17,186 nt of DNA from UBA6168 sp964442355 (lineage in GTDB: Bacteria > Bacteroidota > Bacteroidia > Chitinophagales > Saprospiraceae): NCBI GenBank assembly GCA_964442355.1, contig CAYTZS010000117.1, positions 1 to 17,186 on the forward strand. The letters are read 5' to 3'. The translations under genes and the position numbers were made by a program. Numbering within the stretch: the stretch's first letter is position 1; each line of letters opens with the position of its first letter. Positions 1 through 7,383 of this stretch are shown here, one piece after another. Under the pieces are notes generated by a model. It made no database searches. It was not told where the DNA came from and worked only from the letters and a program-made list of their open reading frames with translations.

Positions 1-60
1 CCCCCCCCCCCCCCCACGCACCCCCCCACCCCCCTCACCCTCGGGGGCCAGGGGGGGGAT
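1..60. other. Low-complexity C-run/G-run at window edge, probable assembly artefact
   Basis: The first 15 bases are all C. More C runs follow to about base 40, then G runs to about base 58. Composition changes abruptly near base 60 to ordinary AT-rich coding sequence. The ATPase frame stays open through it but would encode proline and glycine runs unlike any ATPase N-terminus. I read this as a contig end with low-quality homopolymer sequence rather than biology. A natural C/G-rich tract cannot be excluded without reads. Confidence 0.75.
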
Positions 61-1113
61 ATTGAATTGGCGATTGAGTTGGAAATACCGGAGCAGCAGA
101 GAAGCTTGTTGCCAGAAAACAAGTTTGATATGATTCGATACGAAGTGCGCTTAGGCTTGACAAATGATACTCAGGAACACGCCATCCATGAAGAGCGGGT
201 AATATTGCTGGATGACGAACATTCACGAAAGAGCTTAAACGGAGTATTGAGGCTTGAATTTCCAGAGTTCAAAAATGAAGAACATAAACTTATAAACCAA
301 AAGTACAACTCAACTTTTTATAAGCAGATAATTAAGAAACAGGAAGGAGGCAACGACAATTTTTATCCTGAAAACAGAAAAGACACTGGTGGTGGGTGGA
401 TACCCTCTTTCAAGCTCGGCATAAAAAAATCAGCATTAGGCAACCTGCCAGCTGATATTACAAAATTCCCATGTTCCTCATGGCTAAAGGGGCTATTAAA
501 TGATGGTGTTCAGATGTTTATTCTTGATAGTTTGAACATTCGTAAAGCAAGTCCACCGGGTCAAAGCAAAAAATTTAAGCCTGATGGGTCTAACCTTCCT
601 TGGGTCATTGATGACTTTAAGAAAAGAGATTTAAACGCCTATCACAACTGGACTGACCACATCCGCACAGCATTACCTGATGTAAAAGAGGTGATTACAG
701 TAGAGCGATCAGATGATAAACATCGATACCTTAAAATTCTTTATAACAATGGAATTGAAGTTCCAAGTTGGCTTGTTTCTGACGGAACCTTGAGGTTGTT
801 GGCACTAACGCTTCCAGCGTATCTTCCTGATTTTGAAGGAGTTTATTTGATTGAAGAACCTGAAAATGGTATACATCCAGAGGCTATGGAAACTGTTTTC
901 CAATCATTATCATCTGTATACAATGCCCAAATATTGCTTGCATCTCATTCACCAGTAATATTAAGTTTGGTTGAGTTAGAAGACGTGCTTTGCTTTGCTA
1001 AAACAGATGAAGGTGTTACAGATATTGTGAAAGGCAATGAACATCCGATGCTTAAAAACTGGAAAGGCGAAACCAACCTCAGTGTTTTGTTTGCAGCCGG
1101 CGTTTTATCATGA
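61..1113 (+). CDS. ABC-type AAA ATPase, MAD3-like, N-terminus missing
   Basis: ATP-binding protein of the SMC/RecF/OLD-like ABC ATPase class. Numbering from the TTG at 67, the C-terminal half shows a signature-like SDGTLR (residues 238-243), a Walker B strand ending in EEPENG (259-268) and a switch histidine in ASHSP (H294). No Walker A P-loop is present. The frame is open to base 1, so the true N-terminus with the P-loop lies outside the window or was lost in the artefactual bases 1-60; the TTG at 67 is only the first in-frame start. Its stop overlaps the next start as ATGA, so the two are translationally coupled. The pair resembles, from memory, the MAD3 ATPase and MAD4 protein of the methylation-associated defence system. 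The ATPase class is certain, the MAD3 family likely, the defence role inferred. GC is visibly low: 20 of 60 bases at 301-360. Confidence 0.85.
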   Translation: MELAIELEIPEQQRSLLPENKFDMIRYEVRLGLTNDTQEHAIHEERVILLDDEHSRKSLNGVLRLEFPEFKNEEHKLINQKYNSTFYKQIIKKQEGGNDNFYPENRKDTGGGWIPSFKLGIKKSALGNLPADITKFPCSSWLKGLLNDGVQMFILDSLNIRKASPPGQSKKFKPDGSNLPWVIDDFKKRDLNAYHNWTDHIRTALPDVKEVITVERSDDKHRYLKILYNNGIEVPSWLVSDGTLRLLALTLPAYLPDFEGVYLIEEPENGIHPEAMETVFQSLSSVYNAQILLASHSPVILSLVELEDVLCFAKTDEGVTDIVKGNEHPMLKNWKGETNLSVLFAAGVLS

Positions 1114-1739
1114 AAGACCTCATCATCCTCGTAGCGGATTTGGACACTGAAAACGTGCTGCAAGGCTTGTTGCCACGATTGGAGCATGTTTATAGAACTC
1201 GCCCATTCTCTTTTGACATCCGTCGCCATATAAATAGAGACCCGGGATGTCTAAATGAAAGTGTCGATTTTTTGCGGCCTTTTGCTACTCAATACCACTA
1301 CGCATTAGTGGTATTTGACAAAGAAGGATGTGGCAAAGAAGGTAGAGGTAGGGAAGCATTAGAATCAAGTGTTGAAGCTGCTTTGTCAGCCAATGGTTGG
1401 GCTACTGAGCAAATATCCGCCATCGTCACAGACCCCGAAATCGAAAACTGGATATGGGTCAATTCCGCCAATATGTCCAAAGAACTGAACTGGAACGAAG
1501 CCAAAGCATTGTACGCATGGCTACAAGAAAATGGGTGGCGGGAACAAGACGCCTCAAAGCCAGTTCGTCCAAAAGAAGCCTTGGAAGCCGTTTTGCGAAA
1601 AACTAAAAAGCCCCGGTCTGCCTCCATTTATAAAAACATCGCCGGAAAAGTATCCTTCACAAAATGTGAAGACCCCGCCTTTTTGAAACTCATAGAAAAA
1701 TTGAAATCGTGGTTTCCATCAGCGGAGGGTTCGGTTTGA
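1110..1739 (+). CDS. MAD4-like partner of the ATPase, possible TOPRIM-like fold
   Basis: A 209-residue soluble protein with no signal peptide or membrane segment. Acidic motifs sit at strand ends: VADLD (D10, D12), VVFDKEGCG (D70, E72) and DPEIENWIW (D108, E110, E112). This spacing suggests a Rossmann/TOPRIM-like metal-binding fold like that of small partners of AAA ATPases (DUF4276- or DUF4435-type), but the fold is my inference. Other notable stretches are NRDPGC (42-47) and KPRSASIYK (167-175). From memory these patterns match the MAD4 family of the methylation-associated defence system, whose biochemical activity I do not know. The start overlaps the ATPase stop by 4 bp, implying one mRNA and probably a shared complex. 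It could be the nuclease-like effector or a regulator of the ATPase. Composition is intermediate between the AT-rich ATPase gene and the GC-richer genes after it. Confidence 0.75.
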   Translation: MKDLIILVADLDTENVLQGLLPRLEHVYRTRPFSFDIRRHINRDPGCLNESVDFLRPFATQYHYALVVFDKEGCGKEGRGREALESSVEAALSANGWATEQISAIVTDPEIENWIWVNSANMSKELNWNEAKALYAWLQENGWREQDASKPVRPKEALEAVLRKTKKPRSASIYKNIAGKVSFTKCEDPAFLKLIEKLKSWFPSAEGSV

Positions 1740-1776
1740 TAACACTCGAATGCCTGCGATTTTCACCTATCATTCA

Positions 1777-3426
1777 ATGAAAAAACTTCTTTTCGTACTC
1801 GCATTTTTCCCCATCATCGTTACCGCCCAAATCTTCACCCACGCCGATACATTACGTGGCTCGGTGACACCCGAACGGGCTTGGTGGGATGCTCGCCACT
1901 ACGACCTGCACGTAGCATTCGATATTGAAAACCAAGGCATCAGTGGCCGAAACACCATCACCTACGAGGTGCTGAAAAACGAACAAGCCCGCCTGCAAAT
2001 TGACCTGATGGCCCCACTCCTGCTGGACAGCGCCGTGCAGGACGGCAAGCGGCTAGTCTGGCAACAAGACGGCAATGCCTATTTCATCCAACTGGGCTCG
2101 GCACAGGAAGTAGGCAGTTTTCGGAAAATCAGCTTGTACTATCACGGAAAGCCAACCGTTGCAAACCGCCCACCGTGGGACGGCGGCGTCATCTGGGGTA
2201 AGGACGAAAACAGCCGCCCGTGGGTGTCAGTAGCCTGTCAAGGCGTGGGGCCTAGCATCTGGTATCCCAACAAAGACCACCAGTATGATGAACCTGACAG
2301 TGCAGCCATGCACATCACTTGCCCCCAGCCGCTCGTGGGCGTAGCCAATGGTCGCCTGCGCAACCGAACGGACAATGGCAACGGCACAGCTACCTACACT
2401 TGGGCTGTGGTGAACCCCATCAACAACTACAACCTGATTCCCTACGTGGGCCATTACAAGCATTTTGAGGATTTTTACATTGGCGAGGAAGGCAAGCTTT
2501 CGCTCGATTTTTGGGTCATGGACTATAACCTGGCAAAGGCTAAGTCCAAGTTTTTGACCGAAACACCGAAGATGTTGAAATGCTTCGAGCATTGGTTTGG
2601 GCCGTACCCTTTTTATGAAGACGGGTTCAAGCTGGTCGAATCGCCGCACCTTGGCATGGAGCACCAAAGTGCCATCGCCTACGGCAACGGCTACCAGAAC
2701 GGCTATCGGGGGCGTGACCTCTCGGACACCGGTGTCGGCCTCAAATGGGATTTCATACTCGTACACGAATCCGGGCACGAGTGGTTTGGCAACAACATCT
2801 CCACCAAGGACATCGCCGACATGTGGGTGCATGAGAGTTTTACCAATTACTCGGAAACGCTTTACACGGGCTGCGAAGTGGGTGAGGAGTTTGCCACTAC
2901 CTACAACGTGGGCTGCCGGGCGCTCATCGGCAATCGGGAGCCCATCATCGGCACTTACGACGTGAATCATGAGGGCAGCGGCGACATGTACTACAAAGGA
3001 GGCAGCATGTTGCACACTATGCGGGCAGTCATTGACGACGATGAAAAGTTTCGGCAAATACTTCGTGGACTGAACAAAACCTTCTGGCACCAGACCGTGA
3101 CAACCAAACAGGTTGAGGATTACGTATCAAAGGAGGCGGGCATTGATTTTTCCAAGGTCTTCGACCAGTATCTGCGCACCACTGATATCCCAGTGCTTGA
3201 GGTAAGTTTGGTAGAAAAGAAGACCAGAGATGGCCATGAAAAGCTCTTGCAATTTCGCTGGACGAAATGCGTCCCTGGGTTCAACCTACCGCTTTTGGTA
3301 AAGTTGGGGCCCAACAAATGGACTTGGATACGCCCAACCACCGAGCGACAAGCTGTCAATTTCCAGATGGAAAACCTAAGCGAGTTTGCCGTTGACAGGC
3401 GTTTTTATGTCAAGGTGAAAAAGTAA
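1777..3426 (+). CDS. Secreted M1-family zinc metallopeptidase
   Basis: Gluzincin aminopeptidase-like enzyme, predicted to hydrolyse peptides outside the cytoplasm. From the Met at 1777 the protein is 549 residues. It has a clear signal peptide (MKKLLFVLAFF..., cleavage near VTAQ). The exopeptidase motif appears as GMEHQ (residues 293-297). Zinc ligands are HESGH (330-334) and E353 after the canonical 18-residue spacer. The catalytic Tyr lies in YYKG (Y405). The N-terminal half is the usual beta-rich M1 domain. The protein stops soon after the catalytic domain, so it lacks the long helical C-terminal domain of PepN-type enzymes. An in-frame ATG at 1750 would bury the signal peptide behind nine residues and is less likely. 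It begins 37 bases after the MAD4-like stop with no terminator between. Its higher GC suggests it belongs to the resident chromosome. Confidence 0.93.
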   Translation: MKKLLFVLAFFPIIVTAQIFTHADTLRGSVTPERAWWDARHYDLHVAFDIENQGISGRNTITYEVLKNEQARLQIDLMAPLLLDSAVQDGKRLVWQQDGNAYFIQLGSAQEVGSFRKISLYYHGKPTVANRPPWDGGVIWGKDENSRPWVSVACQGVGPSIWYPNKDHQYDEPDSAAMHITCPQPLVGVANGRLRNRTDNGNGTATYTWAVVNPINNYNLIPYVGHYKHFEDFYIGEEGKLSLDFWVMDYNLAKAKSKFLTETPKMLKCFEHWFGPYPFYEDGFKLVESPHLGMEHQSAIAYGNGYQNGYRGRDLSDTGVGLKWDFILVHESGHEWFGNNISTKDIADMWVHESFTNYSETLYTGCEVGEEFATTYNVGCRALIGNREPIIGTYDVNHEGSGDMYYKGGSMLHTMRAVIDDDEKFRQILRGLNKTFWHQTVTTKQVEDYVSKEAGIDFSKVFDQYLRTTDIPVLEVSLVEKKTRDGHEKLLQFRWTKCVPGFNLPLLVKLGPNKWTWIRPTTERQAVNFQMENLSEFAVDRRFYVKVKK

Positions 3427-3431
3427 CCAAA

Positions 3432-3463
3432 TGGCGGGTTGGAGTGGAAACTTCAACCCGCCA
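3432..3463 (+). terminator. Hairpin with GGAA tetraloop after the M1 peptidase gene
   Basis: Arms 3432-3445 and 3450-3463 pair over 14 positions with a single G-U wobble, closing on a GGAA (GNRA-type) loop. It starts 6 bases after the peptidase stop. No T tract follows, so it is either a Rho-independent terminator lacking the usual tail or an mRNA 3'-end stabiliser. Confidence 0.6.
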
Positions 3464-3567
3464 AACTCGTCGTCCATCAAGCAAAACCTACCTTAGGGCA
3501 AATTTTTCCTGCCTTTCGTCTGCCGCCACCGTGCATTATTCAAAAAAAATTGGCTGATTTGTAGAAT

Positions 3568-3598
3568 AAACCGGACTTGCTTCCGGTTTTTATTTCTA
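3568..3598 (+). terminator. Rho-independent terminator-like hairpin in the intergenic region
   Basis: An 8-bp perfect stem (AAACCGGA at 3568-3575 with TCCGGTTT at 3582-3589), a 6-base loop, then a T-rich run to about 3596. Orientation fits transcription on the + strand. It lies about 145 bases past the peptidase stop, so it may be a back-up terminator or may end a short transcript of its own. Confidence 0.5.
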
Positions 3599-3752
3599 TC
3601 AAAGATTATCTGACAGGTAAGATATTCAAAAACAATAAAATTGCAGACACCCATCCTCTCAATACCAAAGAATTGTACGACCGCCCAACGCTCGAAACCC
3701 ATTTGAAAACGATGTCATTTCATGTACTTATCACCCGAAACTTTGTGACTTT

Positions 3753-4883
3753 ATGAAAAAAATAGGAATCGCCATCGCAGCCACGCTGCTGTTAAACGCC
3801 GCTTTTACCCTGTTTCTATTCAATGGCCTCAAAAGCTCGGTGCAAGCTGGGCTTTCGGAGCAGGCGAATCCCAAGGTTCAGTTGGCTAGCTATGACTTCA
3901 ATTCTCCCCAAGTAAATGCCAAGCCTGCCAGCAATTTTTACATCCCCGAAGATTTTGTGGAGACCGCCAACATCGTTACCCAAGCTGTGGTAAACATCAC
4001 CGTCAACAGCCGCAACTCGGTGGAGCCTTCATCGGGCGGGTCGGGTGTCATCATCTCGCAAGACGGCTACATCATCACCAACAACCACGTGATTGACGGA
4101 GGCGGCAAGGTGGAAGTCTCGCTCTACAACAAGCGAATCTACAAGGCCAAGGTCGTTGGCAAAGACCCCTACACTGACCTTGCCCTGTTGAAAATTGATG
4201 CCACGGGCCTCAAGCCCCTCAGCTACGCCAACTCCGACAACGTGCAGGTAGGCGAGTGGGTGCTGGCGGTCGGCAACCCGTTCAACCTCACTTCCACCGT
4301 CACGGCAGGCATCGTGAGTGCCAAGGGCCGCAATATCAATATCCTGCAAGGCATGTACAGCATCGAAAGCTTCATCCAGACCGATGCTGTGGTAAACCCC
4401 GGAAACAGCGGCGGTGCCCTCGTCAACATGAAGGGCGAGCTTGTGGGCATCAATGCCGCCATCATGAGTGAAACTGGGGCTTACGAGGGCTATTCCTTCG
4501 CCATTCCATCTAATTTGGTGCAAAAAATCATGCTAGACCTCAAGGAGTTCGGTATGGCGCAGCGGGCATTGCTCGGTGTGCGCATAAAAGACGTGGACAA
4601 CGAAATCGCCGCCGACTTCGACCTCGGCAATGTGGAGGGCGTACTCATCCGCACCGTTGACCCAGGTAGCGGAGCTGAGGAGGCTGGCCTCCAGATGAAC
4701 GACATCATCATCGGTGTGAATGGCGTGAAGACGGCTTCCGTACCGGAGCTGCAGGAACAGATTGCCCGGTTCCGCCCTGGCGACTCAGTCGCATTGGACA
4801 TCATTCGCAATGGCCGTAGGATTAAAAAAGGCGATGTGGTGCTGCGTGGCATGGAGGAAGAAACCTCGTCAGTTGGCAAGTAG
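3753..4883 (+). CDS. HtrA/Deg-family serine protease with one PDZ domain
   Basis: Trypsin-like (S1C) periplasmic quality-control protease that degrades or processes misfolded envelope proteins. The 376-residue protein begins with a hydrophobic signal or anchor segment (about residues 4-25) and a low-complexity linker. The catalytic triad is visible: H112 in TNNHV, D142 in YTDLA and S219 in NPGNSGG. One PDZ domain follows at about 271-363, including a typical GLQMNDIIIGVNG core. DegP/DegQ proteins usually carry two PDZ domains; a single PDZ plus an uncleaved N-terminal anchor would be DegS-like, but I cannot tell from sequence whether the N-terminus is cleaved. It stands alone, flanked by terminators. 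In other bacteria HtrA is induced by envelope stress; no regulatory site is evident here. Family assignment is secure, subfamily is not. Confidence 0.95.
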   Translation: MKKIGIAIAATLLLNAAFTLFLFNGLKSSVQAGLSEQANPKVQLASYDFNSPQVNAKPASNFYIPEDFVETANIVTQAVVNITVNSRNSVEPSSGGSGVIISQDGYIITNNHVIDGGGKVEVSLYNKRIYKAKVVGKDPYTDLALLKIDATGLKPLSYANSDNVQVGEWVLAVGNPFNLTSTVTAGIVSAKGRNINILQGMYSIESFIQTDAVVNPGNSGGALVNMKGELVGINAAIMSETGAYEGYSFAIPSNLVQKIMLDLKEFGMAQRALLGVRIKDVDNEIAADFDLGNVEGVLIRTVDPGSGAEEAGLQMNDIIIGVNGVKTASVPELQEQIARFRPGDSVALDIIRNGRRIKKGDVVLRGMEEETSSVGK

Positions 4884-4905
4884 CAGCCTATAAACAAAAC
4901 CTACG

Positions 4906-4951
4906 TTTAATAAAAAAGCCGTCGCTGACCAGCGACGGCTTTTTTATTAAA
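4906..4951. terminator. Perfect 21-bp bidirectional terminator
   Basis: Arms 4906-4926 and 4931-4951 are exact reverse complements around a 4-base GACC loop. The GC core is flanked by A-rich and T-rich ends, so a T tail is present on either strand. It ends the HtrA gene and could also stop - strand transcription coming from the transglycosylase gene at 5177. Confidence 0.93.
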
Positions 4952-5115
4952 ATTTATTGGCATGCATTTTGTACCCCAAAAGCATTACGTAACGATATCA
5001 ATTGTTAAAGCAACATTTATTTGAAAGTTCACCAGCCAAGCGGCACTACCCACACATTTTCTTGGTGAACAACGGGGCTTTCGACTAACAGAACTGAACA
5101 AAAATTCACCTTAGC
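4952..5115. other. Intergenic stretch between two terminators, possible small RNA
   Basis: About 165 bases lie between the HtrA terminator and a second + strand terminator. They contain an 8-bp inverted repeat, GTTCACCA (5027-5034) with TGGTGAAC (5063-5070). I see no reading frame worth calling. I find no good TAnnTTTG promoter, so a small RNA is only a possibility. Confidence 0.25.
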
Positions 5116-5161
5116 GTCCCGAAGCAAACCTGATTGCCAGCTTGCTTCGGGACTTTTTTTT
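5116..5161 (+). terminator. Strong + strand terminator without an obvious gene
   Basis: A 12-bp perfect stem (5116-5127 with 5142-5153), 14-base loop, then eight consecutive T (5154-5161). The T run sits on the + strand side only. No + strand gene lies between this and the HtrA terminator about 165 bases upstream. Confidence 0.8.
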
Positions 5162-5176
5162 GGAGCTCATCTTCCG

Positions 5177-6070
5177 CTACTTCGGAATTTTTATGTCATA
5201 AACCTTTCGCTTTGAATTAATCAATTTGCTGTCCTTTAGCCAAGGATTGAACACCTTGAGCATTCGGTAGCTGGTGCCAAACTGCTTGGCGAAGTCACCG
5301 AGGTTGGCGATGGAGCTGTCCACTGTCACGATGGCGAAGTTGTCGAGCGGTGCGTACATCTGCTCATTCCGTAGGTCAAAACCGTAGAGCTCGGGGTGTT
5401 CCATCACGTGCTTGATGGCCACAAGCCGGAAAAGGTAGCGATTGGTTTCTTCGCTGAGGTTCAGGTCGAAGAAGCTGTCAGCTTTTTGGCTTTCCATTTC
5501 GTTGCGCAGCCCAGCCGGCCCCATGTTGTAGGCCGCAGCCACCAGCGACCACGTGCCAAAGCGCTCTTTGTAACGCTTGAGGTATTGGCAAGCCGCACGA
5601 GTGGACTTCTCGAAGTGAAGCCGCTCGTCCACCTCTTTGTTCACCTCCAATCCGTAGTCGCCCGCCGTGCCCTCCATGAACTGCCAAATGCCCTTTGCTC
5701 CAGCACTGGAGGTAGCGTTGCGAAGGTCGCTCTCGGCTACGGCGAGGTACTTGAAATCGTCAGGCAGGCCGTTTTCCTTCAATATCTTCTCCATCACAGG
5801 GAAGTAACGTGCGCTATTTTTCAGGTTTAAAATCGTGTGCGAATGGCGGTAGGAGTTGACAATCAGCTCCCGCTCCAGGCGCTCCCGCACATCGAAATTC
5901 TCAACCGGAATGCGCTCCCCGGCAAACCAGAACTCGTCCGTTGGCTGCACGTGTGGGATGTTGATGGTTTGGCCACCAAATGGTGTAGGGGATGGCTTGT
6001 AAGACGTGAAGATGGCCACCGTGGCAAAGGCAGCGACGATGGCGATGTAATATTTCATGGCGTTTCTCAT
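5177..6070 (-). CDS. GH23 lytic transglycosylase with degenerate C-terminal LysM
   Basis: Peptidoglycan lytic transglycosylase that cleaves MurNAc-GlcNAc bonds to give 1,6-anhydro ends, acting in the periplasm. The 297-residue protein has an N-terminal hydrophobic segment (about residues 7-23). The SLT fold spans about 85-225, with the catalytic Glu in AVAESDLRN (E113), SSAGAKGIWQFM (121-132) and AAAYNMGP (178-185). The C-terminal 50 residues (TVDSSIANLGDFAKQFGTS onward) look like a weak LysM. An ATG four codons in (6056-6058) is an equally plausible start and puts MKYYIA at the N-terminus of the signal segment. It is the last gene of a likely scpB-DUF2480-transglycosylase unit, 74 bases after the DUF2480 stop. 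A second GH23 enzyme occurs at 14884-16398. Confidence 0.92.
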   Translation of the reverse strand: MRNAMKYYIAIVAAFATVAIFTSYKPSPTPFGGQTINIPHVQPTDEFWFAGERIPVENFDVRERLERELIVNSYRHSHTILNLKNSARYFPVMEKILKENGLPDDFKYLAVAESDLRNATSSAGAKGIWQFMEGTAGDYGLEVNKEVDERLHFEKSTRAACQYLKRYKERFGTWSLVAAAYNMGPAGLRNEMESQKADSFFDLNLSEETNRYLFRLVAIKHVMEHPELYGFDLRNEQMYAPLDNFAIVTVDSSIANLGDFAKQFGTSYRMLKVFNPWLKDSKLINSKRKVYDIKIPK

Positions 6071-6144
6071 AGACTGGGATGATTTCAGTTTTCAGGTTCT
6101 TTCTGGGAATTGAAAAAGCATTATTATAAGGCAAGAAGGCAATA

Positions 6145-6666
6145 TTATGCCTTCGGTTTCTTGAAAATGGGCACAGTGGAGCAAGGTTCACCGAACATAA
6201 TGCTCTGTGCGTGGGGACGCAGCTTGCGAGTCAGCTCCACGTAAGCCGAAGGCGGCACTGGGTGGTCGCTGCAGCCTTTGATGACGATGCGCTGTCCAGC
6301 GTACTGCCCGGCATCCACGCCATCGAGGGCTTTTTGGAAAATATGCTTGTAAAACTCCTCGGGCATACCTTGGAAGATATCGTGAGCAAAAGGCTCGGCG
6401 TAGGCCGTCACGAGCATGTAGGCCCAAACTGGGATGATGGCGTCAGCGGAGCAAAAAACAGCGAGATTCTTTCCGGCGTATTGTGCCCAATCGTGGTTGG
6501 CCAAGGCCTCCCTGAAGTCTTTTTCCTTCAAAATAAGCCCCATGAACAAGTGGTCTTTCAGGTCAAAACTGGCCATTTCCTCCTTCGGAAAAAACTCCTC
6601 CAACTTGAGCGTCACCAGCCCGCTGGTGGCTACTCGGTTTACCAAAGGTTGTTCGATGGTTTGCAT
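6145..6666 (-). CDS. DUF2480 family protein
   Basis: A 173-residue soluble protein with no signal peptide or membrane segment. I recognise the DUF2480 pattern typical of Bacteroidota: an N-terminal LVNRVATSGLVTLKLEEF stretch (8-25), a central KNLAVFCSADAIIPVWAYML segment with a conserved-looking Cys, then QRIVIKGCSDHPVPPSAYVE (124-143), which contains a Cys-Ser-Asp-His motif. The two Cys plus His residues could bind a metal, but that is inference; no biochemical function is known to me. It lies 32 bases after the scpB stop in the same direction, so the two are probably cotranscribed. Confidence 0.88.
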   Translation of the reverse strand: MQTIEQPLVNRVATSGLVTLKLEEFFPKEEMASFDLKDHLFMGLILKEKDFREALANHDWAQYAGKNLAVFCSADAIIPVWAYMLVTAYAEPFAHDIFQGMPEEFYKHIFQKALDGVDAGQYAGQRIVIKGCSDHPVPPSAYVELTRKLRPHAQSIMFGEPCSTVPIFKKPKA

Positions 6667-6698
6667 AAAGCATTAATTTTCAGCGTCAAAAAAAATTC

Positions 6699-7313
6699 TC
6701 AGTTTTCTAATTTCTCAATTTCGTTGCTTTCACCTTCCGGTACAGTCTCCTCAATGGGTGCCCGCTCCCCAATCTCTTGGTCAGGGTCTTTGAAGTCTTT
6801 GGGCTTGGGCAAGTCGCTGAGGTCTTTCAGGCCGAAGTAGTCCATGAACTTGATGCTCGTACCGTAAAGCAGCGGCCTGCCGGGGCCGTCGCTGCGCCCA
6901 GTGATGGAAACAAGTTCTTTCTCCAGAAGTTTTTGGAGGGAGTAGTCGCTGCTCACGCCCCTGATTTGTTCGATTTCGGTCTTCGACACTGGTTGCTTGT
7001 AGGCGATGACGGCCAGCGTCTCGATGGCTGCCTGTGAAAGTCGCTTCTTGGTTGTCTGCTTGAGCCAAGTTCCAATGGCGGTATGATAGGCGCCTTTTGT
7101 CATAAACTGTAGTCCTCCAGCAATTTGCACCAATTCGATGGCGAAATCGTCATCGGCATAGCGGGCTTTCACCTGCACGATGGCTGCGGCGATGTCTTCC
7201 TCCGAAAACTGCGTTTCAAAAGCTTCTTCCAGCACTTGACGGATGTCGTCGGGCGAGAGTGGCGAGTCGGCTGCAAATACCAGCGCTTCGATATGTTGGG
7301 CTAGTTTTTCCAA
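6699..7313 (-). CDS. scpB: Segregation and condensation protein B
   Basis: ScpB, the dimeric kleisin-binding subunit of the SMC-ScpA-ScpB condensin that compacts and segregates the chromosome. The 204-residue length is normal. It has two winged-helix domains: an N-terminal one opening with IEALVFAADSPLS (8-20), and a second one containing the family-typical SQAAIETLAVIAYKQPVSK and IEQIRGVSSDYSLQKLLEK, then GRSDGPGRPLLYGTS. The C-terminal tail (from about 175) is acidic and probably disordered. ScpA is not in the window. A -7 promoter motif lies about 70 bases upstream of the start, so the gene probably heads its own transcription unit despite following the 7415-8317 gene. Confidence 0.95.
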   Translation of the reverse strand: MEKLAQHIEALVFAADSPLSPDDIRQVLEEAFETQFSEEDIAAAIVQVKARYADDDFAIELVQIAGGLQFMTKGAYHTAIGTWLKQTTKKRLSQAAIETLAVIAYKQPVSKTEIEQIRGVSSDYSLQKLLEKELVSITGRSDGPGRPLLYGTSIKFMDYFGLKDLSDLPKPKDFKDPDQEIGERAPIEETVPEGESNEIEKLEN

Positions 7314-7383
7314 GGATTTATTGATTGTTGAATTGCTATATTGTTACATTGCTGTAACTACTCGAAATTGCCATTTAGGGATG

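Larger units (their letters stand above)
3427..3752. other. 326-bp intergenic region with two hairpins
   Basis: Gap between the M1 peptidase and the HtrA-like protease. It holds a strong hairpin just after the peptidase stop and a second T-tailed hairpin in the middle, listed separately. The remainder is AT-rich with no convincing gene on either strand. The only promoter-like string near the downstream gene is AAACTTTG (3738-3745), one mismatch from the Bacteroidota -7 motif TAnnTTTG and only 7 bases before the HtrA ATG, which would imply a nearly leaderless mRNA. I place little weight on it. Confidence 0.5.

Noticed and set aside
61..1113. ATPase as a natural pseudogene lacking a P-loop
   Set aside because: The reading frame is open to the edge and the preceding 60 bases look artefactual, so the missing N-terminus is best explained by the contig end.
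1655..1671. A 7-bp inverted repeat with an AAA loop inside the MAD4-like gene
   Set aside because: Inside coding sequence, no T tail, short stem; likely chance.
2227..3090. A 287-codon open frame on the - strand
   Set aside because: It is antisense to the M1 peptidase, whose zinc-binding motifs establish the coding strand. Its translation has no recognisable domain.
3493..3702. A 69-codon - strand frame in the HtrA upstream gap
   Set aside because: No recognisable motif, no promoter, and it spans a T-tailed hairpin of the opposite strand.
7343..7358. A 6-bp hairpin GTTACA/TGTAAC upstream of scpB
   Set aside because: Too weak and without a T tract on either strand to call a terminator; mentioned only as part of the scpB leader.
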